DNA of 64,000 bases from Sipunculus nudus (lineage: Eukaryota > Annelida > Sipuncula > Golfingiida > Sipunculidae): the NCBI GenBank assembly GCA_026874595.1, contig CM049315.1:34738164-34802163 (forward strand), in the 5' to 3' direction. Both the position numbers and the translations under genes were made by a program. This document shows, in pieces, positions 34,796 to 46,056 of the stretch. The notes beneath the pieces are model-generated. The model ran no database searches and was not told the origin of the DNA. It was given only the letters and a program-made list of their open reading frames with translations. How positions within the stretch are numbered: the first letter of the stretch is position 1; the number at the start of each line of letters is the position of its first letter.

Positions 34796-37730
34796 CACAG
34801 ACGCTAGAAGCCTGTAACTCAATATCTAGAGAGGTCAATAAAAAATCTCCTTGGAAACCTGTAAATAATTAGGAAATTGTGACCTATATCCTCTGAGCAA
34901 TGGGGCTTGTAAGGCCCCCCAGAATAATAAAAAAATTGATACAAAACCTCCAATATCTTGATAATTAATGCATGGATTGTCATGAGTCTTGCCTTGAATA
35001 TTGACCATGTCTATTTTTGTCAGTTCAAAAAGTGGTGGCACCACCTGTATTTTTTCCTATTTTTACGAATATTTTTCTATTTTTTAGCTCAGCTGACTAT
35101 AAGTCATCTGAGCTATAGTCGTGGTCCATTGTCCGTCGTCCGTCCGTCCATAAGACTGGCACGTTTCAACACCATTGGACCTACGAATCTGAAATTTGCC
35201 ATACAGTTAGATGTCCCAAAAATCTCCTACCATGCCGAAAATTGGGTCAATAGGTCTTCTTTCCTTCGAGATATTAAGGAAAAACCTCAATTTTTTTATT
35301 AGAAATCTATTTTCACATTTCAGGACTGCCTAATATCAAAACCACTCATCTGGTTTTCTTCATATTTACCATAAATATTCCTCTATATAGTTCCTATGTA
35401 CATGCCAGAAATTAAGTCAGTATTATTTAATTTAGAAAAGTTATGGGCCCAAACATAATGGACTTTGTAAAAAAAATCAGGAAGGATATTTGGTCACTTA
35501 AGACCAAAAGTGTTAATGGTAGGGACTTTTTTTCAGTAATACAACTATAATTGATCAAAATTTAATTGTATACCAAAAATTAGATCAAAATCTGTTAAAT
35601 TTTTTTAAATATTGGCAAAAATATAAAATTGGTACCTTAAATTTCACCCAAGTTTGACCATGGCACATTTGTTTCCTGTAAGTACTGTGGATTTAATTTT
35701 CACAGCATGTTTTTGTTAGCATTTTGTCTGCTAACACCAAAAATTTGAAACCAGTTGATTAAAAACTGTAGATTTTATTCAAGTTTTCAAGCACCATGTC
35801 ACATCAAGTTTACATCAAGCTAGTGTTATGCAGTTTGCTAGAGCTCAGCTCCCCAGCTTCAGCTCTAAGTTCCTTAAATTTAGCATACAGTTAGATGTCT
35901 CCAAAATCCCCTACCATGCTAAGAATTTTATCACTAGGACTTAATTCCTTCGAAATTTTAATGAAAAACTTCATTTTTCCATTAAAAACCCATTGTTACA
36001 CTGTAAGACTGCCTAAAATCAAAACCACTGATCTGACTTTGATCATATATAATATACATATTTTTCTATACATTCGCCATGCACATGCCAGAAATGATGT
36101 CAGTATTGCGTATTTTTTTAAGTTTTGGTCCCAAACATAATGCACTTTTTAAAAAATCAAGAAATATATTTACTCCCTTAACAAGAGGATTGCTGAAGCT
36201 AGAGATTTTTTGTCAGGGATGTAACATTATTTAATCAAGATTCAATTGAATACCAAAAATTAGTTCTGAATTTTTCAAATTTTATAAGTTATTAGTATAA
36301 ATATAAAATTAGTACCTTAAATTTTGCCCAACTTTGACCATGGCATGTTTGTTTCCTGAGAGCACTGTTGATATAATTTTCATATCATGCACCCATAAGG
36401 ATTTCATCTTTGTAGTTTAGAAAGCTGAAAGAAATTGGCCAAATATTGTAGCTTTTATTAATGTTTATATGAGACCATGTCAGACCCAGGCTTAATCCAG
36501 CCCCTCTTCAGTCACCTGTATGTTGACCTTGTTGACCTTTCATCAGATTATGCATGCTTGAGCAAGGTATACACTGGGGCAGCTAGGCAGCTAATGCCCA
36601 GCCACATTTGATCCAGGTGTCCAACCCAACTCATCTAGTAGTTGTTTTGAAAAACAACATAACAATAAACAATAAATTAATTATTTTGTATTGTTTTTTT
36701 TATAACAAATTAAAGAAAAATGAATAGAAAAGGAATTTGTTAGTTGATGAGTAACAGAAAATTAACTTGCAGTTACTGATGATGTAAGAATCTTGTATGG
36801 ATGGATAGAATGTCAGTGTCAATGTCATTCCAAATAACACCATGCAGTCACCTATGGTATTTTTCAGTGAAATTTTTATGATAAAAAAATAAATCATATT
36901 ATTCATTACTAATCATTAGGGATCATATGAAGGAAATTAATGATAGACAAAGATGCAGTTGATAATATTAATCTAGATTCTTACTGTGTCTAGTGTGTAG
37001 ATTGATGTGAAAGTAGTCCAAAGTGAATATATTACATTTATTTTTTTTAATATAAATAAAAGCCATCAAACCAGGTACTTATGATCATTATTTAAATTTG
37101 TGAATTTTGTATATTCTGGATTCTCAACATCTTTGTTTGGCTAAAACTGAATAAATACTAGACATGGTGTGAATGCTTTGCAAATGTATTTTAATACGAA
37201 TATGAATATGTACTGCATTAAAAAAATTTATTGCATAAGAATGGGAATTCAGGTAAAAATAAAAGTATTTGAATACCAGTGCAGATACTTTAAAAATGTA
37301 TTCATGAATGCATTCATGAATATATTCTATAATATTATTTCAATAATCATTTTAGTTATATTTTATTTTAAAAAATCATATGGTTTCCTTATTTTTTTTT
37401 AAAAATAAAAATTATATTGGCACAATATTTGTTATTTAATTTTAATAAATAGTTAAAACTCTTTTATAATATGTGCTGCTTATAAGTTATATGGCCAAGT
37501 CAAAATCTGTGTGACAATAGCACTCCATTTGTTAATAAAATAAATGAAATCAATCCTCTTCCCTGTCTCCAAAGATACTATCAAAATCATACATAAGCTA
37601 AACACCAACAACTCATAATAAAGCTTATATTTATTACCACACAAAACAAGCATGTGCCTCTTTCCCAAATCAAATTTTTTATCATATATAACAGCTGAGC
37701 GCCGTGACCCATGGGTCCCTTGTTTTTACT
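34796..37730 (+). mobile_element. Nested family A elements
   Basis: 34796-35085 is the internal part of one family A copy (GAGAGGTCAATAAAAAATCT, then GTGGTGGCACCACCTG). At 35086 a full left end begins (AGCTCAGCTGACTATAAGTC). A right end occurs at about 37690-37722 (AGCTGAGCGCCGTGACCCAT, then GGGTCCCTTG). Two related internal blocks at 35160-35760 and 35820-36480 look like tandem internal units about 650 bp apart. No coding capacity. Confidence 0.6.
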
Positions 37731-37779
37731 TTAAAAGGTCAACAATCATGTCAGTTTCTCAACTGTGATTCCATCTAAT

Positions 37780-40032
37780 GTCCCAAAACCTGGTGTGTTT
37801 ATTGAGCTCAAGTGGATGCCCTATATTGATCTGTCGGTCTGTCAGTCTGTTTGTCTATCTGTCTGTCCAACTGTCCGTCCACACAAATTTGTTTCCAGAT
37901 GATAACTCCAGTAGGGTTGGGACGGTTACCGGTATACGGTATTATCACGATATCTCACAGCCACGGTTATCATACCGTCAACTTTCCTATTATCGCGATA
38001 TCACGATATCAATTTTTGTTCACGATTATGGTTCACAGACAAGCCATTGAATTATATATTTCTGGAGAAAACTGGCATCATAAGAGTCTGTCCATGTTCA
38101 AAATAAATGTATTTCCAAGAATCACATTTATTTTTATAAACCACATGTATTTGAATACCTGCGTGTCGGTGGAACCGTGTGCTTACGGACTTCGGGAAAT
38201 GTCTGGAAATAGCAGGATGAATCTTAGAGGACAAAAGCTTGAGAATTCCAGGAGAAAATAACATTATAAAGAAGAGCAATAAAACATATTTATGCTTTTA
38301 TTGCATGGAACGATAAAACATAAAAGTGTCACCACAGGATCGAACATTCCTTACGGGTTGCATATTTTGCCATATAAAATTGGATTGGAATATTTACCCA
38401 TGATGGGTATGACACGCTCTCCGAAAATTCCGGGATTATCCGGCTTTTTTGTAACTATAGGAAACTGCTGAAACGTTCTGACAAGCGTGATTTGACAATT
38501 GGGGCAGGACTTCCCGCGTCTCAAACTTACACACCTGCAGCGCCTTCATGCAATTTAATCACTAAATGAGTTAATTTGTGGTACTGGCACAATGGGTATA
38601 AATAATATTAATAGTTAACCCCTCGTATAAAGTCAAGAATTTAAAGGTGGTTGTTATTAATATCATTATTGATGGCTTATCAATGCTTTTATCTATTATT
38701 AAAAATATCGCGATATCACGGTATATCACAATAAAATTTGAATAATCATCATGATATCAAAAACCCATATCGTCCCAACACTAAACTCCAGGTTGGATTG
38801 TCTTATGGCTTTCAAACATGATTTACATATGGCCCACCACTAAAGCAAGAAGCTGTGTGTTCTTCGGTCAAAGGTCAATGTCACGGGACTCACTTATTTT
38901 AAAAGATTATGGCTGCATTTTAAGCCAAGCTTTTCATCCCAAATTTTCCATCTTGTGCATTTAGCTGACCTGCCAGTATTCGGACAGTATAAATGAATTT
39001 GGGTTACAAGGTCAAGGGTCAAAGTCACGGGCAATCTGTTCACAAATTAGTTTCCAGATGATAACACCAGTTTGGTTTGACATATTGGGTTCAAACATAA
39101 TTTATACATGGCCCACCACTAAAGCAAGAACCTGTATAATCTTTGGGTCATGAGGTCAAAGGTCAAGGTCACAGGACTCACTTATTTCAAAAGTTTATGG
39201 CTGCATTTTAAGCCAAGCTTTTCATCCCAAACTTTCCATCTTATGCATTTAGCTGACTTGCCAGTATGGGGAGAGCATAAATGAATTTGGGGTTACAAGG
39301 TCAAAGGTCAAAGTAACAGGCCATTTGTTCACAAATTAGTCCCAGATGATAACTCCAGTTTGGTTTGACATATTGGTTTCAAACATAATTTATATGTAAT
39401 ATATCACCACAAAAGTAAGAACCCTGATGAGTTTCAGGTCAAAAGGTCAAAGGTCAAGGTCACAAGATCCATTTCTTTAAAAGGAATGTGTATGCATTTC
39501 AAGCCAAACTTTTCATCACAAATCTTCCATCTTCAAGATATTACTGACCTGCCAATAGGGAAATTCTTTTCAATTTTGGGCTCATAGGGCCAAAGGTCAA
39601 GGTCACAGGGCCCATTCATTCACAAATTAGTTTATGGATGATAATTCTCCACTTAAGTAAGAAACATTATGAATTTCAGGTTCCAGAGGTCAAAGGTGAA
39701 GGTCACAGGACCCACATTTTTAAAGATTGTGGATGCACTGTAAATCAAACATTTCATCACAAAATTTCAATATTTCACACATGGCTTACTTGCCCAAAGA
39801 AGAAGAAATTGTAGATTTTGAGTTTACCTGGTCAGAGGTCAAGGTGACTGGACCTATTTTTTTAAAATATTGTTACAATTATCTAAATGCTGCAAGTTCA
39901 AGGATAATAAGTTCTCAGATATATTGGTGTCAATGGCAATTGTTAAACACAGGACCGTCATTCTGAAAAATTTCTTTAATAATATCCTTATAGACAAATC
40001 AGCTGAGCGTCGAGACCCCTGGGTCACTAGTT
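37780..40032 (+). mobile_element. Family A element rich in AGGTCA repeats, split by a hAT-type insertion
   Basis: Internal units recur about every 290-300 bases, each with a block like AGGTCAAAGGTCAAGGTCA followed by ACAGG; copies lie near 38870, 39010, 39153, 39298, 39440, 39592 and 39690. The right end at about 40001-40032 reads AGCTGAGCGTCGAGACCCCT then GGGTCACTAG. The element is interrupted at 37912-38783 by an 872-bp insertion with its own target duplication. Confidence 0.65.
37912..38783. mobile_element. hAT-superfamily non-autonomous element with perfect 8-bp target duplication
   Basis: Terminal inverted repeats: TAGGGTTGGGACGG on the left, and CGTCCCAACACTA on the right, which is TAGTGTTGGGACG in reverse. 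Subterminal ATCACGATATC/GATATCGTGA words occur at both ends. It is flanked by identical AACTCCAG at 37904-37911 and 38784-38791. The 8-bp duplication and the TAG.GTTGGGACG ends are those of known hAT elements. It has no transposase. Confidence 0.9.
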
Positions 40033-40039
40033 CCTGTAA

Positions 40040-41090
40040 GTGCTTTGGATTTAATTTTCACAGCATCATGAGCATGTAAACATAAGCATTTCATCTGTTA
40101 AAATCTGAAGGGTGTATTTACATATTGTACCTGTTGTGTCACAGAACAGGAAGGGAAGCATACTTTTACCATACTTATGCCTTATTAGATTGTTTTTCAG
40201 ATGTTACACTGTGTGATCGGAATCTAGTTGAAATTCTACAGTTAAAGGGTACTGCTAGAGATTTTTCTCTAACAACTGTGATAAAAGAAAACCTGAAGGG
40301 ATATCTGAGTTGAAGATATATGTTTATTTAAAGCCAGTATGTAAAATGTTCATGTTAAACAGGTGATATGCCATACAGGTATATGTTTATGCAGTTGTTC
40401 AGGAACATGAGTTTTGTGTGTGTCAATGGATATAGCTGAAACAGAGTGAAAGTTGATAAATCATACACTATTTTGGTACTGTATAAGATTTATGATAATG
40501 TGTTAAACACGGAGGACAAGGTTGAGAATTCTGTAGGTATTGTATGACTGTATATCAGGAAACTGCTATAACATTTATGTTATTTATAGAAGTAATTTAA
40601 TTTCTATGTGACATGGCCAACATAGAACATTTCTTGATAGTATCAGTTTGTATAGGTAAATGGGCTACATGTATATGCTGTTGTTAATGTAAGTTCTCAA
40701 CATTTTTTGAGTGTATAGAATGAACTGTGGTTAGTTCATTGGGGCCCATGTATAGCGACGAAAATTAAATTGTTAAGTTCATGTAGGGTATGGTTATACT
40801 TGGTAGTTTAGGTTACGGCTTTGTTTTTTTACTGTTTTTATGGTATGGTTTGGTGGTATTGGGGTCATAGATTCGAGAACACAGGTGAAATAGCCAAATT
40901 CGGGCCGGACGGTCCAGGTTTTGGGAGATTTGTCACAGTTTGGAAACTGTGAATCATGTGGTTCCGCATGTTCCTGTGCATTCGTGTGATATGGTGTATT
41001 CCGTGTGTCCAGAACATCTGTGTTACTGGGTTTCAGGAGACCTTGTATATTACTGTTGACAATAAAGGACTTTTAAAGTAACAGTGGCTA
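40040..41090. other. Intergenic, nothing firm
   Basis: The first 80 bases repeat interior family A sequence (TGGATTTAATTTTCACAGCA, also at 35690). A GC-richer TGG/TGT-rich stretch at 40780-41050 has no recognisable coding sequence. Confidence 0.3.
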
Positions 41091-41099
41091 CTGGTAATG

Positions 41100-42590
41100 C
41101 TTTCTGAAGTTTGTTCAAATGGTCTTTGTTCAGTGACTTTTGGCTAGGTTTTTGAAAGCTGAATATAGTCATTTGCCATAACAGCTAATTTTAGCTCAGT
41201 GGCTACAAAAATCTTCTACTCGAAAACCACTAGAATAATTCTTATAATAATTGTCTTTAATGGTTCTACATGAATGATTTTTGGCTGAATTATGGAGATT
41301 GAATAGAGTCATTTTACCATATATGTTAGCTGTGTGAAGCAGATAAATCTAGCCTGGCACCAGTTTTTCAGCATCTATTACCTCATGCCACTAGACATTT
41401 AGATTTCAGGTTATCTATGGTAAACATTGACTAGAATGTTTTAAAAGCTTTAAAAAAGTAAGAATTATGATTTAAATTAGTCACCATGTACCAGGCAATG
41501 TTAACAACCATGGGTATTCATCTCTCTGTCGACATATAAAGACAGCTGTACATGGATTATAAATAATTGGTATTCATGCTCAACTTTATTCAAGATTTTG
41601 CCACCAGTAAGGTGTATGTGTATTATAATTTTGCATTTAGTATGCATCTGAATAATTTTTCATATATTCTTAATTCCGTTTTTTTATTAAAAGTCAGCTG
41701 AAAAAGTGTTTTGTATTGGGAAAAATTATTTTAAGTAGGGAACACTTCTGTGTACAGATGGCAGCGCTTAGTTTACCATTGGCAGTGTCATGATGTTTCG
41801 CCACTGGCCAAAATTGTGTCAGCCCTATAAATAGCTTTGGCACAGTGCCAGGACTGGAAGTGGCCTGTGTGCTGCAGTCTGACTACTATAACAGCTTGCA
41901 GTGGAGTTTTCATGGAAATTTCATTATATTATTTTGAACAAGTCAATGCAAGTCTGTTTCAAGTAGGGACCTTAGTAGGGACTGTATTTAATATTTCACA
42001 AGAATAATCTTAGGGTAGGGTTCTCTCAGTTGTATAAGAATATATGGGTTAATTGATTTTTAGTAGAGTTATAGAAAGGTGATGTTGTTCATTCATCCAA
42101 GTAAGCCTATATCAAACTGAGGGGTGCAATAGGCATCTGTTATTATTCTTAACATTTTATGGATATGTAAGCCTGAAAAAACATTGTAGCCAGAGTTTTT
42201 CAATATGTAAAGACAGATTTGGTAACAGGCAAAGATTTTGTCTGTATCTATAAATAGATGGGCAGACTGACAACTGTGTCAGATTAGGCAACAAGCCAAA
42301 GGTCAGTCTGGATCTATTTATAGCTTTGGCAGACTGCGAACTGTCTTATTATGCAACAGGTCAAGAGTTCACTCAGTGCACCCAGGTGCAGGTCGAGTTC
42401 ACTCAGTGCTGTAGCTTGAGCCAGCATTTTGTTCCAGTTCATTGGGGGGCGACTGCCTTTCTCACCTAAGCAAGGTTAGTCCAGTACACCTGACTCAAGA
42501 GAAGTTTGATGTATTGGCCTAATATTTTGATCTTTTCATGTATCTTTGATGGCTTTCTCATTCACAAGACTTGTGTGGCCACCAACATTG
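41100..42590 (+). repeat. Family E dispersed repeat, copy 2
   Basis: Diverged counterpart of 13770-14890. Contains CTATAAATAG three times (near 41826, 42248 and an inverse form at 42313), AATATTTCACAAGAATAATC and GAAGTTTGATGTATTGGCCT. It runs into family B-like units. Confidence 0.5.
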
Positions 42591-42599
42591 ACTTTTGCA

Positions 42600-43075
42600 C
42601 AGTGTATGTGCCTGTTATTTCTCATGAGGGATTTGTATATCAGCTTGAAATTGTGCATTTTTACACATATTTGATAGCTTTGTCATATACAAGACTGGTG
42701 GCACCACTTACAATAATTTTTGCACAGTGTATGGCCCTGCTTATTTCTCAGGAGGGGTTTGATATATAAGCCTGAAATAAGGCATATGTATACATCTTGG
42801 ATAGCTTTGCCAAATACATGAATGATGGTGCCACTTACAGTCAGTTTTGTGATGTGTGCACCCATGCCAGTATTTCAGCAGTGATGTTTGTGTAATTGGT
42901 TCTTGTTCAGAATGTTTATGTACATATTACACATGTCTTTGAAAATTAATGGTCCAACATCAAAGCATTATACCTGGTGTATATGCCTCTGCACAGGTTT
43001 GCATTAAGCCACAAATTTCATTTATGACACAGAGCAAATGCAATTTTTACCTAATTTGCTTGTTTTAACATGCTT
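42600..43075 (+). repeat. Family B-like internal units, diverged
   Basis: Two or three diverged units with ATTTTGCATGTGTATACATC-like blocks and GGTGGCACCACTTAC (42702), related to the internal repeats of family B but without its ends. Confidence 0.45.
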
Positions 43076-43077
43076 AT

Positions 43078-44748
43078 TGTATCTGCCAAAACAGAGTTTT
43101 GTGGATACTATGATTTCAGCCAGACACTGCCTCTGCTGTGGCATAGGTTTCCAGAGAACTCCTTAGTAACCCCTGGGCAGATTTTTATGAAGCTTGGAAT
43201 TATGATTGGGTCACATGTGAACTGCTATGCTCTCATTTTGGGTTGACCTCTGAACTTTCCTCTCTGCAGAGCGTCCACCTGTGCATCAGTTTCACACATA
43301 ACCAGACTTACTTTGGGTCTTTTTAAACCAATAGAGCTGAAATTTTGCATGAGTTGAGTTCATTTATAGTTTTATATCATGCAAAAAACTGGTGGCACCA
43401 ACTGATATCATTTTTGCACAGGGTCCATATGTTCGTATGCCTTGGGTTAAAATCACTCATATCTCTGCAGTAGTTGGTCTTATACACCTAAAATTTTGCA
43501 TGTACATACATCTTGGATAGCTTTCTTGTTTATATGACACATGTTGCCAAATACAATCATGTTTATATGGCAGACATCCATGGTCATAATATATCAGGAC
43601 ATATTTTTGACATATCAGCCTGAAATATTGCATGTGCATAGATCTCCTATAGCTCTTTATCCTACTTAAAACTGGTGGCGCTGCTTGCAACCAATTTTTG
43701 CACACTGTCCATCTGTATGCCTTGGGTTAAAATCAATCATATATCAGCAGTGGTTTGACTATCTGCCTCAGTTTAAGCATGTGTATACATCTCTGATAGA
43801 TTTATTGTTTATATGACAGATGGCACCTCCTACAATCATTGCAGACATCCATGGATTCTAATATCTCAGGACTGGTTTGAAGTATCGGCCTGAAATTTTG
43901 CATGTGTATACATCTTACATAGCTATTTATCATACACAAAACTGGTGGCCACACCTGAAACTAATTTTGCATGGTGTCCATCTGTGTATCTGTCTAGGGT
44001 AAAAATCACTCGTATCTTTGCAGTGGTTTGACTTATCAGATCTGCCTGAAATTTAGCATCTGTTTACATCTTTGATAAATGTTTCACTGAGTTGGCAGGT
44101 TGCACCATCTATAAATATTTTTACATGGAGACATCCATGCTATTATCTGAGGACTGGTTTGAAGTATCGGCCTGAAATTTTGCATGTGTATACATCTTAC
44201 ATAGCTATTTATCATACACAAAACTGGTGGCCACACCTGAAACTAATTTTGCATGGTGTCCATCTGTGTATCTGTCTAGGGTAAAAATCACTCGTATCTT
44301 GGCAGTGGTTTGACTTATCAGATCTGCCTGAAATTAAGCATCTGTTTACATCTTTGATAAATGTTTCACTGAGTTGGCAGGTTGCACCATCTATAAATAT
44401 TTTTACATGGAGACATCCATGCTATTATCTGAGGACTAGTTTGAGGTATTGGCCTGAAATTTTGCATGATTATAGGTCTTACAAATAGCTCAACAGCTTA
44501 TACAAAAATCACTCATAACTCAGCAGTGGTTTGACTTAATCACCTGAAATTTTGCATATGAATACATCATTGATAACTTTCTGGTTCAGATAACAAATGG
44601 TGCCACCTTCAATTATGGCAGACATCAATGTTACTATGCAACACATCTCACCCTGTTTCTCCTTATCACTCAATCCATGCCTTACTTCACCTGTATCAAT
44701 CTGATTTCGGGGGATATACATAGTTGCTTGTTTACTGTATTCTAGTTA
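43078..44748 (+). mobile_element. Family B element, full-length diverged copy
   Basis: The left end GTATCTGCCAAAACAGAGTT matches the 55948 copy with two or three changes. The right end has a degenerate TAGTTGCTTGTTTACTGTA then TTCTAG. Between are about six related units. 43876-44118 and 44156-44400 are close duplicates (about 280 bp apart), a recent internal duplication. Confidence 0.65.
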
Positions 44749-44879
44749 AATTTTGTTTATGCTCACTTGAATTTATAACAGCATTTTATTTCAGTTAATA
44801 TAGTAATTTTATATTATACTTTAGCTCATGTCCATTAGTCTGTAATTTAAAGGGTTTCATTTATTAAAAATTTCCAAAA

Positions 44880-45070
44880 TTCAGCTTACCCATGGGTCTC
44901 TTGTTTTCAATTTTAAAATTAAATATTAATTTAATTACCCCTATGGCCAAGCCCCTAAGGCCTAGCATACAAACCAGTCAGCTCTGGCGGAGGCGCTAGG
45001 CATGTGTGGACTGTCAATCAAAGCAGTTGTTTTTCCTAATATGGAGTGTGCGGCCCCTTCCACTGTGTGC
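44880..45070. repeat. Family A right-end fragment and inverted partner of 34.3 kb
   Basis: 44884-44908 carries the family A right edge (CAGCTTACCCATGGGTCTCT). 44985-45065 is the reverse complement of 34305-34380: AGGCATGTGTGGACTGTCAA and CAATCAAAGCAGTTG match the inverse of TTGATTGACAGTTCACTCAT. Confidence 0.6.
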
Positions 45071-45344
45071 ATTCATGTAATACAGGATGTCTGTGGAGTG
45101 TTTTAGTAGAGTTTGCCTGAACCATGAACCAGGGACTAACTTTAGTTCCAAAAGGTACACGTGGTTCAACTATAAAGTCTATAATCTCTCTCAAAGCCCT
45201 TGTCCACCTTTTTTTAAGAATTTTCTTTACAAATAACTTTATCCTAAAACATAAAAATGCAGATGTTCCACTAATTTTGTGTAAGTAATAATATGTCAGA
45301 TAAAGAAATATTTGCTTTGAGACCGTGTTATTTTAATGATGTTG

Positions 45345-45880
45345 GGGGGGGGGGGGCTGGATGCCATCATTCTGTTAGAGCTGGACAGTACGTCCCTCCG
45401 TGAAAGACTTTCAATGTCTATGGGTGCAAGAGCAGGTTGTAAGAAAAGGTGATGTCACCAAGAGGTCATAAAGGTCGGTCGCGTATGATGATGCATTGTC
45501 TGATGTCATCAACTGTGTTTATTTCTAAGTTCAACAATGATGAACATGTTGCAAACATTGTTGACTCTTCTTTCATATTTTGGATTATGTGTCTCAGTCA
45601 GATTCAGTGCAGCCTGGGTAAAACATGATTTTTCACCCAGGCAATCAGTGGAATTGCTAATGCAAATTATAGGTTGCAAATTTTTATCCTGTCCCACACA
45701 TATAAAATGTTGTTCCTGGAAAAACATGCAGACACAGGTAATGGGATGGATTATAATTAAAGCAGATAATTTGGAAGTCCATTAAGTCAACACTATTTGA
45801 ATCTGTTATGCCATGATGTCCTGATAAAATAATATTGCAGTGATTTGATTACTTTGATTTTAAACTTTCTTATTTCCTAC
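45345..45880. other. Upstream of RNF14 coding exon 1; no gene assigned
   Basis: Begins with a G-run (45343-45355). An 82-codon frame at 45537-45785 is not recognised. The RNF14 promoter or a 5' UTR exon may lie here, but no signal is decisive. Confidence 0.3.
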
Positions 45881-45893
45881 CTTTCAGTTTGAG

Positions 45894-46056
45894 ATGGAAG
45901 ATTCTGAAGCACAAAAAGATGAGCTCTTAGTGCTCGCAAGTATATATGATGAGAAGGTTTTTTCTGCCTCTCTTGATGGAGAGCTCCCTGGTGGTCAGTT
46001 TTCTGCCTGCCTTGAACTTCCTGCACCCTTTCAGGTGAAAGAACAAAATGCTAGCG
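45894..46056 (+). CDS. RNF14: RNF14 coding exon 1
   Basis: Acceptor CCTTTCAG at 45880-45887 shows that a 5' UTR exon lies upstream. The ATG at 45894 gives MEDSEAQKDELLVLASIYD, aligning with the human start. Donor GTAAGC at 46057; phase 1. Confidence 0.94.
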
